A DNA stretch of 64,000 bases from Helicobacter sp. MIT 11-5569. GTDB taxonomy: Bacteria > Campylobacterota > Campylobacteria > Campylobacterales > Helicobacteraceae. Where the stretch lies: contig NZ_JRPB02000001.1 of the NCBI RefSeq assembly GCF_000765695.2, positions 1 to 64,000 on the forward strand, written 5' to 3'. Both the position numbers and the translations under genes were made by a program. The notes below the pieces were generated by a model. It ran no database searches. It was not told the origin of the DNA and saw only the letters and a list, made by a program, of their open reading frames with translations. Positions 26,203 to 36,770 of the stretch are shown here, one piece after another (positions within the stretch are counted from its first letter, which is position 1; the number at the start of each line of letters is the position of its first letter).

Positions 26203-28596
26203 ATGCCAAACGCGCAAGAAAGCACAGAAAAAACAGCTGATAATAATGTTATACAGCTTGATGATAATTTTAATATTTTAGATGATATTCTAAAAAAAGA
26301 ACCAGAGTCGCAAAAGCCAGCAAGCAAGTTTGCTAAATTACAAGATTATTTTGTAAAACATAAAAAAATAGCAGTTTTGTTAGCTTTTTTATTTGGGCTT
26401 TTATTACTTGCGTTTATTTTTCTTATTGGGGTTCTTTTAACCAAAGAGCATAAAGCTCCACAGCAAACAGAATCGGCAATAACCCCTCCAAAAGAATTTA
26501 TTATTAATCAAAGCAAAGAACTAATTACAGATGCAGAAAATTTAGAAGCACTGATTAAAAAGGCAAATTTTTTATATACAAATGGAAATAAACAAGAAGC
26601 ACTAGATTTATATGGGAAAATTTCTAATTATTCTGAAGTTTTGTCTAATTATAATTTAGGTGTAGCTCAAATGGAAGAAAAGGCTTATGCAGAGGCATTA
26701 GATTCTTTCCAAAAAGCAATTGACTTAAATGAAGACCGCGTCATTAGCGCGTTAAATGCAGCAGTGTGTTCTCTGCGCTTAGAAGAGCCACTAAAATATC
26801 GTTATTATTTGCAGTTAGCACAGACTTATTTGCCGTATTCTGGGAATTTACCTTTGTATTCTTATTTGTATTCTTTGACGAATTTTTATTTGGGGAATTA
26901 CTTAGAAGCTTTTTCGTCATTGTTGCACAGAAATTCTCCTTATTATGAAAAAGAAAGTGATGCTTTACTTGCTGCAATGTATGCTTATTTTGGAAACAAT
27001 TATAAAGCCATCGAAGCTCTAAGCAAAAATTCCACAGATGCACACAATTGGTTCAATCTTGCGCTATTATATGCGCGAATTGGGGATTATGAGCGCGCAA
27101 ATTCACTAATGTTGCAAAGTGTTGATGCGTTTGGCAGCACGCAAGAAACGGATTTTGCATTATTGCTTATTAAAATGAAGCTCCCAGAATACGGACAAGC
27201 ATCAAAATTATCAAGTAAATACGCAACGAATCAAGTAGCATTAAATAGCAATCCTTATCCTGTTAAAATCACATTAAGAGACGAGTTTTTTAATGTAGAT
27301 GTTGCGCAAGCAAGATTTTGGGAGAGTTTTACAGGGCAAAAGCTAAATGCGTATAAGATTTTATTTTATTATGCTCCTTATAAAGTTTTTGATGCAGAAG
27401 AAGCATTTAGTGTGATTCAAGAAGGTGGAATGAATATCCATATTGAAAATTTACAAGAAGCTAAGGAGATTTTAGTTAGAGGGCAGACAATTTCACGCGT
27501 TAATCGTAATATTGCAAATGCGATTTTAGAAACATTAAGCGGAAATATTCGCAATGCAAACGCGCTCTTAAAAAAAGCGGTAGAAACTTATCCAAATCAT
27601 TCTATTTTGCATTATAATTTAGGGTTAAATTATGCGCAAATGAATGATTTTGACTTAGCTTATCGCCATTTTTTGCGCGCATTTCATTTAAATCCTAGTG
27701 ATTTAAATGCTGGGCTTTTTGCAATGGTTGCAGCAAGATTGACTTATAGGGATACGGCACGTTTAGAAGAAGAGATTGGTAGAGAGATTATTAATTTTAA
27801 TGGCAGCGCAATAGAGCAAGAGTTTATACAAGCACTCTTAAACTTTGTGCGCGATGGGATTCCAAATCCTTTAGAATCGCTAGAGAAAGAAAAAAGCAAT
27901 ATGGCAATTTATTATGCTTTAGATTTTGCACAAGGTGTGCAGATGAATAATCAAACATTGCTGATTAAAAGTGCGGAATCTTTAAAGCAAATTTCCCCTC
28001 GCGACCCTATTGCAAATTTGCTCGCTTTGCTCGCTTTAAATTATAAAGATGAACCCAAAGCCTTATCTTTAAAGCTTCAACAATATTATCAAGATAAAAC
28101 AATTAACAAAGACGCTTTTTATTACGGCGCATCTGTGGTTAGAGAGATGTATATTGAAATGGCACATATTATCGGGACGCTGCATTATATTCAGCAAGAT
28201 TTAGATACGCGTTTAATTACAGAGCAAAAAGATGTGCGCGGTGTGATTCAGGCTTTAGCACTGACTTATTTGTATTTGCAAGAATTTGAAAAATCTTTCA
28301 CACTTTATAATAGTTTGATTGATGATTTTAAAGAGCAAGATACACAAACACTTTTTTTAACTGCTGTTAGTGCAGTTGGAGCAGGGCATTTAGAGAATGC
28401 GGCTGCGCTTTTGCAACTTGCAAAATTAGAAGCACCAACGCATTATGAAACAAGAATCGCAAATGCAATTATTTATCTACAAGAAAAAAACTTTAATGCT
28501 GCAAGCGTTCAATTTGGAATGCTTGGGGATTCCAAAGTTGTTTCAAAGTATTTTGATTTTAAAGTGGATACCACACAGATTCTGCAAAATCCCTAA
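26203..28596 (+). CDS. pflB: TPR-repeat flagellar motor protein, PflB-like
   Basis: A 797-aa protein with an acidic cytoplasmic N-terminus, one membrane helix at about residues 56-79 (IAVLLAFLFGLLLLAFIFLIG) and a long periplasmic array of TPR repeats, e.g. ALDLYGKISNYSEVLSNYNLGVAQMEEKAYAEAL and LHYNLGLNYAQMNDFDLAYRHF. In C. jejuni the gene after serS (Cj0390) is PflB, part of the periplasmic scaffold of the high-torque flagellar motor. Topology and gene order both fit. It starts three bases after serS and overlaps the next start by one base, so the three genes form an operon. Confidence 0.8.
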   Translation: MPNAQESTEKTADNNVIQLDDNFNILDDILKKEPESQKPASKFAKLQDYFVKHKKIAVLLAFLFGLLLLAFIFLIGVLLTKEHKAPQQTESAITPPKEFIINQSKELITDAENLEALIKKANFLYTNGNKQEALDLYGKISNYSEVLSNYNLGVAQMEEKAYAEALDSFQKAIDLNEDRVISALNAAVCSLRLEEPLKYRYYLQLAQTYLPYSGNLPLYSYLYSLTNFYLGNYLEAFSSLLHRNSPYYEKESDALLAAMYAYFGNNYKAIEALSKNSTDAHNWFNLALLYARIGDYERANSLMLQSVDAFGSTQETDFALLLIKMKLPEYGQASKLSSKYATNQVALNSNPYPVKITLRDEFFNVDVAQARFWESFTGQKLNAYKILFYYAPYKVFDAEEAFSVIQEGGMNIHIENLQEAKEILVRGQTISRVNRNIANAILETLSGNIRNANALLKKAVETYPNHSILHYNLGLNYAQMNDFDLAYRHFLRAFHLNPSDLNAGLFAMVAARLTYRDTARLEEEIGREIINFNGSAIEQEFIQALLNFVRDGIPNPLESLEKEKSNMAIYYALDFAQGVQMNNQTLLIKSAESLKQISPRDPIANLLALLALNYKDEPKALSLKLQQYYQDKTINKDAFYYGASVVREMYIEMAHIIGTLHYIQQDLDTRLITEQKDVRGVIQALALTYLYLQEFEKSFTLYNSLIDDFKEQDTQTLFLTAVSAVGAGHLENAAALLQLAKLEAPTHYETRIANAIIYLQEKNFNAASVQFGMLGDSKVVSKYFDFKVDTTQILQNP

Positions 28597-29360
28597 TGCA
28601 AACGCTTAAGATTCCAAAACGTCCTTCAAAGAAATTTTTGCGCAATTTTTTAGAAGAGCAATATCAAGCTTTTAATCAAGAAAATGCTATCAACAGAACA
28701 CTTTTAGACCCCTTGCTTGTTGCAAGAGAATTAAAAAGTGAAAAAGTGGCTTTATTTTGTGCATTGTTTGCTTATGGGAATGTGAAGGCGATTTTAAATT
28801 TTTTGCAAGGTTGTAATTTAAAAGATTTGGATTCCAAAGAGACTTGTAAGCTTCAAACAATTAAACCTTATCGTTTTCAAAATAATGCAGAAATACAAGA
28901 TTTTTTTAGTGCGTTATCGCGTTTAGAATCTTTAGAAGAGATTTTTTATCAAGGATATAAAAAATATGGAATCTTAGGTGGAATCCAAACTTTGCAAACA
29001 AAAATTTACAACAATTTAACAATATTGGATTCTAAAGGTTTGCGATTCTTACTTTGCGCGCCCATAAATGCGCATAATACATCTCCTTTGAAAAGATGGA
29101 ATCTCTTTTTGCGTTGGGTTGTGAGAAAAGATTGTTTGGACTTAGGTTTGTGGAGCAGTGTCAAAAAAAGTGATTTATTGCTTCCTCTTGATACGCATAC
29201 GTTTAGAATCTCAAAACAATTAGGGCTTTTGAAACGTAAAACTTATGATTTTAAATCCGTATTAGAAGTCAGTGAGACTTTAAGGGAATTTGACGCAGAT
29301 GACCCGATTAAATATGACTTTGCGCTTTATCGGATAGGACAATTTGGAATGCTTGGTTGA
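28596..29360 (+). CDS. TIGR02757/DUF2400 family protein
   Basis: A 254-aa soluble protein. The family signature is visible: SPLKRWNLFLRWVVRKDCLDLGLW, PLDTHTFRISKQLGLLKRK and FDADDPIKYDFALYRIGQ. DUF2400 proteins belong to the helix-hairpin-helix DNA-glycosylase-like fold but have no assigned reaction. The start overlaps the pflB stop by one base. Confidence 0.85.
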   Translation: MQTLKIPKRPSKKFLRNFLEEQYQAFNQENAINRTLLDPLLVARELKSEKVALFCALFAYGNVKAILNFLQGCNLKDLDSKETCKLQTIKPYRFQNNAEIQDFFSALSRLESLEEIFYQGYKKYGILGGIQTLQTKIYNNLTILDSKGLRFLLCAPINAHNTSPLKRWNLFLRWVVRKDCLDLGLWSSVKKSDLLLPLDTHTFRISKQLGLLKRKTYDFKSVLEVSETLREFDADDPIKYDFALYRIGQFGMLG

Positions 29361-29378
29361 ATTAAGTGAATTTTTAAA

Positions 29379-30152
29379 TTAGTTTAGCCAAAGATTCGCA
29401 ATTTTTTCTAAATTTTCTACTGCATCGCTAGCATAAAACTTGACTTGTGCAGGTTTGTTAAAATTTTTTAATATATAGGAGCTATGTAAATATTCCATAA
29501 TCGCTTCTCCGGAGTGGATAAGTAAGGGTTTTTTGGGGTAGAAATTAGTGATGGAATTTGCAATAAGGGGAAAATGTGTGCAGCCTAGAATGATTGCATC
29601 AGGGGTTTGTGGATATTGCTTAAAATAATGCGCAATCGTGGAATCTAAAATTGCCCCTTCAAAGATTCCTTCTTCAACAATAGGGACAAAAAGACTTGTC
29701 GCAAGTCCAAAAGTATTATGGTAACCTTCAACACTAAGAAGTTTGCTATAAAGTTTGCTTTGAATGGTTGCTTTTGTGCCTAAAATTAAGATTTTAGAAT
29801 CCTTATTTGCAAGCTTATTTTTAAGTGCTAGGACACCGGGCTCAATAACTCCTATAATAGGATAGGGTGCGACTTCTTGCATAGCTTTCAATCCATAGGC
29901 ACTCACGGTATTGCAAGCAATCACAAGCAAATCTAAATTAAAACTTTTGAAAAATTCTAATGCTTCTAAGGAGTATTGTGCAATTGTTTCTGGACTACGC
30001 ACTCCATAAGGGACGCGCGCGGTGTCGCCATAATAAATAATTTCTTCAAAATTATGCGAATGGATTAGGCTTTTTAAAACACTAATTCCACCAGCCCCGC
30101 TATCAAAAACACCGATTTTTTGTGGAATTATTTTAGTCTTTTGCACTATCAT
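29379..30152 (-). CDS. murI: Glutamate racemase
   Basis: A 257-aa enzyme converting L- to D-glutamate for peptidoglycan. Both catalytic cysteines are present, in [11 protein letters not shown] and [10 protein letters not shown], with [14 protein letters not shown] at the N-terminus. The start overlaps the 3' end of rho by 20 bases with no strong SD, so translation is probably coupled to rho. Confidence 0.94.
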   Translation of the reverse strand: MIVQKTKIIPQKIGVFDSGAGGISVLKSLIHSHNFEEIIYYGDTARVPYGVRSPETIAQYSLEALEFFKSFNLDLLVIACNTVSAYGLKAMQEVAPYPIIGVIEPGVLALKNKLANKDSKILILGTKATIQSKLYSKLLSVEGYHNTFGLATSLFVPIVEEGIFEGAILDSTIAHYFKQYPQTPDAIILGCTHFPLIANSITNFYPKKPLLIHSGEAIMEYLHSSYILKNFNKPAQVKFYASDAVENLEKIANLWLN

Positions 30153-31458
30153 TCATCATATTTAAAAATTCTTCATTATCTTTACTTTTTTGCATTTGCG
30201 AGTAAAGGAAGGTGAGTGCGTCAATCTCATTATTCATTTGATGAATCGCATTGCGAAGCACCCAAACTTTTTGTAATTTATCTTGCCCTAAAAGCAATTC
30301 TTCTTTACGTGTGCCGCTTTTTAAAATATCCATTGCAGGATAGATTCTGCGCTCTGCAATATTTCTAGCAAGCACAATTTCACTATTTCCTGTGCCTTTA
30401 AATTCTTCAAAAATCACTTCGTCCATTCTGGAGCCTGTTTCAATCAACGCAGTTGCAATAATTGTCAAGCTTCCGCCTTGTTCAATATTCCTTGCTGCAC
30501 CAAAAAAACGTTTTGGCTTATGCAGTGCATTTGCATCAACACCACCGCTTAATACCTTTCCACTACTCGGTGTAGCAGTGTTATAAGCCCGTGCTAAACG
30601 CGTAATAGAATCTAGCAAAATCACAACATCTTTGCCCATTTCTACCATACGCTTTGCTTTTTCTACAACAAGCTCTGCCACACGTGTATGATTGTTTGCG
30701 GGCATATCAAAAGTGGAGCTATACACTTCACCTTTAACACTTCGTTCCATATCTGTAACTTCTTCTGGACGCTCATCGACAAGCAAAACAATCAATTCTA
30801 CTTCTGGGTGATTGTGTGTGATTCCATAAGCGAGCTCTTTCATAAGCTCGGTTTTACCTGTCCTTGGTGGAGCGACAATTAGTGCGCGTTGCCCCTTGCC
30901 AATGGGTGCGAAAAGGTCTAGCATTCTGCCTGTGATTTTAAAGCTATTATATTCTAGTTTGATTTGCTCTGTTGGGAAAAGGGGGGTGAGATTATCAAAA
31001 AGCGGGCGGTTTTTCATCTCTTCTGGAGACTGATAATTAATCGCCTCTACCTTAAGGAGTGCGTAATAACGTTCTTGGTCTTTAGGTGAGCGAACTTGCC
31101 CAGTGATAATATCACCATTTCTTAAAGTAAATCTACGAATTTGTGTGCTACTAACATAAGCGTCATTTTGAGAACCTGAGAAGTTTTCATCAATAGCACG
31201 CAAGAATCCATAGCCTTCGCTTGTAATTTCTAGGATTCCGGTAAATAGGATAAATCCACCTTTACTAACTTGGGTTTTAAGAATTTCAAAAATTAAATCT
31301 TGACGCAAAAATTCTTGGGGATTTTCAATACCTAGTGAGATGGCAATTTCTGCAAGCTTATTGATAGGCTTTGCACGCAATTCTTCAATAGTGTGTCCTT
31401 CAACAGGCGTATGTGTGCGGGTTTTATGTTCTTTTTTATTTGCGGATTGTTCGCTCAT
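30133..31458 (-). CDS. rho: Transcription termination factor Rho
   Basis: A 441-aa hexameric RNA helicase. The N-terminal RNA-binding domain ([15 protein letters not shown]) precedes the ATPase with Walker [14 protein letters not shown], Walker [17 protein letters not shown] and the Q/R loop [28 protein letters not shown] minus-strand TATAAT (31538-31533) lies about 75 bases upstream, giving a leader that could serve autogenous attenuation. Confidence 0.97.
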   Translation of the reverse strand: MSEQSANKKEHKTRTHTPVEGHTIEELRAKPINKLAEIAISLGIENPQEFLRQDLIFEILKTQVSKGGFILFTGILEITSEGYGFLRAIDENFSGSQNDAYVSSTQIRRFTLRNGDIITGQVRSPKDQERYYALLKVEAINYQSPEEMKNRPLFDNLTPLFPTEQIKLEYNSFKITGRMLDLFAPIGKGQRALIVAPPRTGKTELMKELAYGITHNHPEVELIVLLVDERPEEVTDMERSVKGEVYSSTFDMPANNHTRVAELVVEKAKRMVEMGKDVVILLDSITRLARAYNTATPSSGKVLSGGVDANALHKPKRFFGAARNIEQGGSLTIIATALIETGSRMDEVIFEEFKGTGNSEIVLARNIAERRIYPAMDILKSGTRKEELLLGQDKLQKVWVLRNAIHQMNNEIDALTFLYSQMQKSKDNEEFLNMMNDSAKD

Positions 31459-31532
31459 TTTTTACCTTAGAATTTGATTTAGGATTCCTTGCAAAAGTTT
31501 AAACATGACATAGAAATTTTGGGAAATTTGGG

Positions 31533-31538
31533 ATTATA
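31533..31538 (-). promoter_or_regulatory. rho promoter, -10 box
   Basis: Minus-strand TTTTGGATATAATCC gives a TATAAT -10 and a leader of about 68 nt. Confidence 0.55.
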
Positions 31539-31633
31539 TCCAAAAGTAGTGTTGCACCTTTATAGTTTCTTGGTTTTGCAATGAAGTAATGCGGAATTTT
31601 AATCTAAAAGCCCTTTCTTGTCAAGATTTTTTG

Positions 31634-32263
31634 TTATAAAGCCATAAAGTTACGATAACTTGTAAAGAATAAAAGCAAGGCAAAGCACAAAAATAAGATT
31701 CCACAAATCTTATCAATCGTATAAAATAAGGAATTGCTAATAAATTTTCTAAAGAAAGTTGCAAGAAAAATCACTAAGATAAACGCAGAAGTTAAACTTG
31801 TTAGCAATACAATAAGGCTTAATGCAAGATGATTGTCGATAAAAGGAGTGATGATTAGCCCAAAAAATAGAATTGCTTTGGGATTTGAGAGATTTATCAG
31901 TAAGCCTTTTGGCAAGAGAGAATATAGAGTTTTTCTCTGCAAGGATTCACGATTTGTAGAATTTGTGTTTAATGTAATATTAGGATTTGCTTTAAACAAA
32001 AGCAAGTAAGCAATATAAGAGAGATAGATTCCACCTAATGCGCATAAAATTGCTTGCATAAAATATCCGCTGACAAAATGCGCAAAACCAAAATAAACTA
32101 GACTTAAAAATATAATCCAGCCACAAAAGATTCCAAAAAAGCTTAAAAAACCTGCTTTTATACCATAATTTAGCGTATTTTTAAGTGTAAATAAAATATC
32201 AGGACCAGGCGTTAAAGCGGTAATAAATCCCACAGAAAATAATGTGAAAAGCTCTAAAACCAT
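31634..32263 (-). CDS. LysE/RhtB-family amino-acid exporter
   Basis: A 209-aa inner-membrane protein with about six helices and the family motif LTPGPDILF at residues 17-25, plus LSNPKAILFF in the middle. Family members export lysine, threonine, homoserine lactone or related amino acids; the substrate here is unknown. Its ATG overlaps the pyrB stop by one base (TAATG), so both are co-transcribed. Confidence 0.85.
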   Translation of the reverse strand: MVLELFTLFSVGFITALTPGPDILFTLKNTLNYGIKAGFLSFFGIFCGWIIFLSLVYFGFAHFVSGYFMQAILCALGGIYLSYIAYLLLFKANPNITLNTNSTNRESLQRKTLYSLLPKGLLINLSNPKAILFFGLIITPFIDNHLALSLIVLLTSLTSAFILVIFLATFFRKFISNSLFYTIDKICGILFLCFALLLFFTSYRNFMAL

Positions 32264-33186
32264 TAAAAGTAAGGGAAGTTTTTTGGAAGTTTTGTTTGAT
32301 TGCTATGGATTAGCGTTTCTAAAACTGCCATACGAATCGCAACCCCATGTGTTACTTGCTCTAAAACCTTGCAGCGCGGGTCTTTTAGCATAGAATCGCT
32401 AATATCAATATTGCGATGCACGGGTCCTGGGTGTAATAAAATAATATTGCGATTTCCAAAAAGCTCTTTTGTGATGCAATAATCACTTGCATAATCTCTA
32501 AGACTAGAATAAATCGGATAATCGTGGCGTTCTGTCTGTGTGCGCAAGCTCATTACTGCATCTACGGAATCAATAGCTTCTTTTAAAAACAGGCAATGGC
32601 GTAATTTTGTTTTAGGGATAAAATGCGGAGGACCTACTAGAATCACTTCCATACCAAAACGTCCTAAAAGCTCAATATTGCTATTTGCAACACGAGAATT
32701 ACGAATATCGCCCACAATAGCAATTTTTTTGCCCTCCAGATTCCCTAAATGTTTGCGCAAAGTGAGCAAATCCAAGAGTGCTTGTGTAGGATGAGCGTGC
32801 GCGCCATCACCACCATTAATAATAGAACAAGTAACATATTTTGAGAGAATATTTGGCACACCAGAATTTTTGTGGCGCACAACAATTGCACTAGGTTGCA
32901 TTGCATTAAGATTTGCAGCAGTGTCAAAGAGCGTTTCTCCCTTTGTTGTGGAGCTTCTTGAAACATCTAAGCGCACAACGCTACCACCTAGTCTTTTAGT
33001 AGCGACTTCAAAACTTGAAAGCGTGCGGGTGGAGTTTTCAAAAAAGATAGTAATAACAATATGCCCATTAAGCGCATTTTTGCTATTTAATGTGTTTTTG
33101 GAATCTAAATAGTTTTGCGCTAAATCTAAGATTCCTTCTATTTCTTCTTTGCTGAAATCTTTTGTTTCTAGTAGGTGACGCGCCAT
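32263..33186 (-). CDS. pyrB: Aspartate carbamoyltransferase catalytic chain
   Basis: A 307-aa enzyme for the first committed step of pyrimidine synthesis. Signatures: [20 protein letters not shown] (carbamoyl-phosphate site), MRTQTERH-like [11 protein letters not shown], and [12 protein letters not shown]. The ATG at 33186 is six bases from AAGG; the longer frame begins inside the promoter (TATAAT at 33220-33215, minus strand). Confidence 0.95.
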   Translation of the reverse strand: MARHLLETKDFSKEEIEGILDLAQNYLDSKNTLNSKNALNGHIVITIFFENSTRTLSSFEVATKRLGGSVVRLDVSRSSTTKGETLFDTAANLNAMQPSAIVVRHKNSGVPNILSKYVTCSIINGGDGAHAHPTQALLDLLTLRKHLGNLEGKKIAIVGDIRNSRVANSNIELLGRFGMEVILVGPPHFIPKTKLRHCLFLKEAIDSVDAVMSLRTQTERHDYPIYSSLRDYASDYCITKELFGNRNIILLHPGPVHRNIDISDSMLKDPRCKVLEQVTHGVAIRMAVLETLIHSNQTKLPKNFPYF

Positions 33187-33214
33187 TTTAAGCCTTAAAT
33201 TACAAAATAGCAAC

Positions 33215-33220
33215 ATTATA
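33215..33220 (-). promoter_or_regulatory. pyrB promoter, -10 box
   Basis: Minus-strand TATAAT, 29 bases upstream of the pyrB ATG. Confidence 0.5.
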
Positions 33221-33270
33221 AATTTATTTTGCTTTAAGTTTGCTTTGTTTTTCTAATTATGAGAATATGC

Positions 33271-33276
33271 TAAAAT
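33271..33276 (+). promoter_or_regulatory. ugd operon promoter, -10 box
   Basis: Extended -10 ATATGCTAAAAT, 27 bases before the ATG at 33303. Confidence 0.55.
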
Positions 33277-33302
33277 TGCAGAAAAATTTAGGATTAACAA
33301 AG

Positions 33303-34625
33303 ATGAATATAGCAATTATTGGCACAGGTTATGTGGGATTAGTCAGTGGTGCGTGTTTAGCAGATATGGGAAATAATGTGATTTGTGTAGATGTTGTAGA
33401 ATCTAAAATCCAAAAATTAAGAAATGGTGAGATTCCAATTTTTGAACCGGGTTTAGAAGAGATTGTGCAAAAAAATATCAGTAATGGAAACTTGCATTTT
33501 ACAACCGCGCTTAAAGAAGCTTTAAATAAAGCCGAAGTTGCTTTTATTGCTGTTGGAACTCCTATGGAGGAAGATGGAAGTGCGGATTTGCAATATGTGT
33601 TAGGGGTAGCAAAAGAGATTGGGCAACATTTGGAATCTAAAATGCTAATTGTCGATAAATCTACCGTTCCAGTTGGCACAGCGCAAAAAGTAAAAGATAT
33701 AATTAGCGCAGAATTACAAAAGCGTCAAGTTGCGATTCCATTTAGTGTGGCGAGCAATCCAGAGTTTTTAAAAGAAGGCGATGCGATTAATGATTTTTTA
33801 AAACCCGATAGAGTGGTGATTGGGATAGAAGAAGATTGGGCAAAAGAGATTTTAAAAGAAGTATATGCGCCTTTTTTGAGAAGCTCTGATAGATTGATTG
33901 TAATGGATATTAAAAGTGCTGAAATGACAAAATACGCAGCAAATGCAATGCTTGCTACAAAAATTAGTTTTATGAATGAAATGGCAAATATTTGTGAAGC
34001 AGTAGGGGCAGATATTAATGCTGTGCGTTTGGGGATTGGAAGTGATAAGCGCATTGGATATAGTTTTATTTATCCGGGTTGTGGGTATGGTGGAAGTTGT
34101 TTTCCAAAAGATGTTAAAGCATTAGAAAAGATAGCAAAAGATAATGGTAGAGAAGCTAGAATCTTGCAAGCAGTTGAAGAAGTCAATATTGCACAAAAAA
34201 GAATCTTGGGACAGAAAATTCTTAAGCATTTTAAAGGGGATTTAAAGGGTAAGCGTATTGGAGTTTGGGGGCTTAGTTTTAAACCCGGAACAGATGATAT
34301 GCGCGAGGCAACTTCTATTGTGCTTATTAAAGAGTTGGTGCAAAATGGAGCAAAAGTTAGCGTGTATGACCCAAAAGCAATGCAAGAAGCGCAAGAATTT
34401 TATTTAAAAGGAATCCCAAATATTACGTATTGTAATAACAAATATGATGCTTTAAATCATTGTGAAGCAATGGTGCTGGTTACAGAATGGAAAGAATTTA
34501 GAAGCCCAGATTTTTTAGAGATAAAGGAGCGTTTAGAATCGCCAGTGATTTTTGATGGACGCAATCAGTATAATGCAAAACGTCTTAAAGAGCTTGGTTT
34601 TACTTATTATCAAATCGGAGTTTAA
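33303..34625 (+). CDS. ugd: UDP-glucose 6-dehydrogenase family enzyme
   Basis: A 440-aa nucleotide-sugar dehydrogenase. NAD site [21 protein letters not shown] at the N-terminus, catalytic Cys in [14 protein letters not shown], and C-terminal [14 protein letters not shown]. It would oxidise UDP-glucose to UDP-glucuronate for surface polysaccharide; GDP-mannose or another sugar cannot be excluded. The ATG at 33303 follows the promoter and an AGGA; the earlier in-frame start lies upstream of the -10. The next gene starts directly after its stop. Confidence 0.88.
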   Translation: MNIAIIGTGYVGLVSGACLADMGNNVICVDVVESKIQKLRNGEIPIFEPGLEEIVQKNISNGNLHFTTALKEALNKAEVAFIAVGTPMEEDGSADLQYVLGVAKEIGQHLESKMLIVDKSTVPVGTAQKVKDIISAELQKRQVAIPFSVASNPEFLKEGDAINDFLKPDRVVIGIEEDWAKEILKEVYAPFLRSSDRLIVMDIKSAEMTKYAANAMLATKISFMNEMANICEAVGADINAVRLGIGSDKRIGYSFIYPGCGYGGSCFPKDVKALEKIAKDNGREARILQAVEEVNIAQKRILGQKILKHFKGDLKGKRIGVWGLSFKPGTDDMREATSIVLIKELVQNGAKVSVYDPKAMQEAQEFYLKGIPNITYCNNKYDALNHCEAMVLVTEWKEFRSPDFLEIKERLESPVIFDGRNQYNAKRLKELGFTYYQIGV

Positions 34626-35159
34626 ATGTTAAAAGAGATAATTTTTGGCATAGCTTTTGTTTTTTTTGTGGGTTGTGAGAGTGTCAAATCTGCTATTGTG
34701 CCACAAAAATTTGAAGAAGCTTATATTCAAGCGACAAGAAAAACAGAATTAATTGTTGATGATAGAGTGCAAGTCGTGTTAATCGTTACGCATTTAAACG
34801 CTTTTGATAAAGAGAAATATCCAGAAAATGCTAATGAGGTGTTTTTTTTAGATGTGTATCAGAGTTTTCAACATGGAATAGAGAATCCTAAGAAATTTTT
34901 TGAAAATGGATTCCATTTGACGCTTAGCAATGGAGAAACTCCGATAAAAATTACAGAGATAAAAAAAGAGGATTTACAAGGACTTATGCAAAGTAATGCT
35001 ACGCGTTGGGGCGAGTATTATATTGTCGAGTTTTTGCCCCAAGATAAGCGCACACAAAATAGCTTGCAATTGTTTTTAAGGCATAAAGATTTTGGAGAGA
35101 ATTTTTTAAATTTTGGATTTAAGCCTTTAGATAAGGAAGATTTAAAGGATAGGCGTTAA
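34626..35159 (+). CDS. Probable lipoprotein (177 aa)
   Basis: MLKEIIFGIAFVFFVGC is a lipoprotein signal with lipidation at Cys17. The mature part is a soluble domain with DRVQVVLIVTHLNAFDKEKYP and a late FLPQDKRTQNSLQLFLRHKDFG strand region. No family recognised. GGAG five bases before the ATG, and the start abutting the ugd stop, place it in the operon; its last base is shared with tlyA (TAATG). Confidence 0.75.
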   Translation: MLKEIIFGIAFVFFVGCESVKSAIVPQKFEEAYIQATRKTELIVDDRVQVVLIVTHLNAFDKEKYPENANEVFFLDVYQSFQHGIENPKKFFENGFHLTLSNGETPIKITEIKKEDLQGLMQSNATRWGEYYIVEFLPQDKRTQNSLQLFLRHKDFGENFLNFGFKPLDKEDLKDRR

Positions 35160-35929
35160 TGCAAATACAGAATTCAACATTGCAAGAAATTTGTAATTTG
35201 CGTCTTGATATTGCTTGTGTGAAGCTTGGAATTGCACCTACGCGAAACAAAGCGCATGCTTTAATTCAAAAGGGCAAAGTTTGTATTAATGGAATCCCTT
35301 GTGTGAAGAGCGCGTATAAGCTTCTTGCGCAAGATAAAATTACAAGTTTGGAATCCCAAATGTTTGTAAGTCGTGCTGGAGAGAAGTTATATTATTTTTT
35401 AGAAGAATATAACTCCCTAGACTATAAAGGCAAAAGCGCATTAGATATTGGAGCAAGCACGGGGGGATTTTGTGAAGTTTTGCTACAAAAAGGCGTGGAA
35501 TCTGTGGTGTGTGTTGATGTGGGGAATAATCAATTGCATAATTCTTTAAGAGAAAATGCTCGTGTAAAAAGTTATGAAAATACAGATATTAGAGATTTTG
35601 CAAAAAGACATGCAAAACAATATGCAAAAAAGTTTGATATTGTGGTTTGCGATGTTTCTTTTATTGGGTTAAAAGATATTTTAGATTCTATTGTTGTGCT
35701 TTCTAGTTATCAGGTCATTTTGCTTTTTAAGCCACAATTTGAAGTAGGGCGAGAAATTAAGCGCAATAAAAAAGGTGTGGTGCAAAATAGAGAAGCGATT
35801 AAGGAATCTTTGGAGAATATGCTGATATTGCTTAAAAAAAGTGGTTTTGGGATTTTAGAATGTAAAGAATCAAAAATTGCAGGAAAGGAAGGAAATGTTG
35901 AGTTTTTTATCGCTTGCCAAAAACTCTAA
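35159..35929 (+). CDS. tlyA: TlyA-family rRNA 2'-O-methyltransferase / hemolysin-like
   Basis: A 256-aa protein: S4 RNA-binding domain at about residues 14-60 (RLDIACVKLGIAPTRNKAHALIQKGKV), then a FtsJ-like methyltransferase with SAM motif SALDIGASTGGFCEVLLQKG and catalytic KFDIVVCDVSF and LFKPQFEVGRE. TlyA methylates the ribose of rRNA nucleotides; related proteins were first described as hemolysins. It overlaps the lipoprotein by one base and ribF by 35. Confidence 0.92.
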   Translation: MQIQNSTLQEICNLRLDIACVKLGIAPTRNKAHALIQKGKVCINGIPCVKSAYKLLAQDKITSLESQMFVSRAGEKLYYFLEEYNSLDYKGKSALDIGASTGGFCEVLLQKGVESVVCVDVGNNQLHNSLRENARVKSYENTDIRDFAKRHAKQYAKKFDIVVCDVSFIGLKDILDSIVVLSSYQVILLFKPQFEVGREIKRNKKGVVQNREAIKESLENMLILLKKSGFGILECKESKIAGKEGNVEFFIACQKL

Positions 35930-36770
35930 ACTTGCAAATAGTATTACAAGTGTTGCACTTGGCAAGTTTGATGGTTTGCATTTGGGACATCAAGCACTTT
36001 TTGAAAAATTAGATGAACATGGGGCGATTTTGTGCATTGAGCAAGGTTGTGGAGTGCTATTGCCTAAAAAATATAGAGATTTTTATGTGAAATTTCCGAT
36101 TTTTCATATTGGTTTAGATGTTGTGCGTTATCAAAATGATAAGGAATTTGTAGGATTTTTGCAAAGTGTATTGCCAAACTTAAAGCGTATTGTTGTGGGT
36201 TATGATTTTAGATTTGGTAAGGATAGATTCTATTATACTTTTGATTTATCTAAGTATTTTAAAGGCGAAGTTGTTGTTGTTAATGAAGTGTTTTACAAAA
36301 AGCTTTCTGTGCATAGCGGCTTAATTAAAGAATTATTATTAAATGGAAATGTTAAGCAAGCAAGCAAGTTTTTAGGACGTCTTTATGAAATTAGAGGGGA
36401 TATTATCAGAGGACAAGGACTTGGAAGAAAAGAGTTGTATGCTACGATAAATCTTTGCAATGACGGATTTTTACTTCCACAAGAAGGCGTTTATGCGGGA
36501 TATATTCAGCTTGGAGCGCAAAGCCAAAGCACTCCAAAATATCCAGCGGTGATTTTTGTAGGGAATCGTTTAAGCACAGATAAGTCTTTTTCTATCGAGG
36601 GGCACTTGCTAGGAATGCAGCTAGAAGTTAAAGAAAAAGAAGCAGGATTTTATTTTGTAAAAAAAATCCGTAATAATCGTAAGTTTGATAATTTAGAATC
36701 TCTAAAAGAGCAAATTTGTGAGGATATAAAAGAAACATATAGAATCTTAAAGGTGAAAAATGACGGATAA
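35895..36770 (+). CDS. ribF: Bifunctional riboflavin kinase/FAD synthetase
   Basis: A 291-aa enzyme making FMN and FAD. N-terminal nucleotidyltransferase: VALGKFDGLHLGHQAL and VVGYDFRFGKDR. C-terminal kinase: GRLYEIRGDIIRGQGLGRKELYATINL and GVYAGYIQLG. The canonical kinase PTxN is changed to YATIN. Start at ATG 35895 within the tlyA 3' end, preceded by purine-rich AAAGGAAGGA; the longer TTG frame is less likely. Confidence 0.9.
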   Translation: MLSFLSLAKNSKLANSITSVALGKFDGLHLGHQALFEKLDEHGAILCIEQGCGVLLPKKYRDFYVKFPIFHIGLDVVRYQNDKEFVGFLQSVLPNLKRIVVGYDFRFGKDRFYYTFDLSKYFKGEVVVVNEVFYKKLSVHSGLIKELLLNGNVKQASKFLGRLYEIRGDIIRGQGLGRKELYATINLCNDGFLLPQEGVYAGYIQLGAQSQSTPKYPAVIFVGNRLSTDKSFSIEGHLLGMQLEVKEKEAGFYFVKKIRNNRKFDNLESLKEQICEDIKETYRILKVKNDG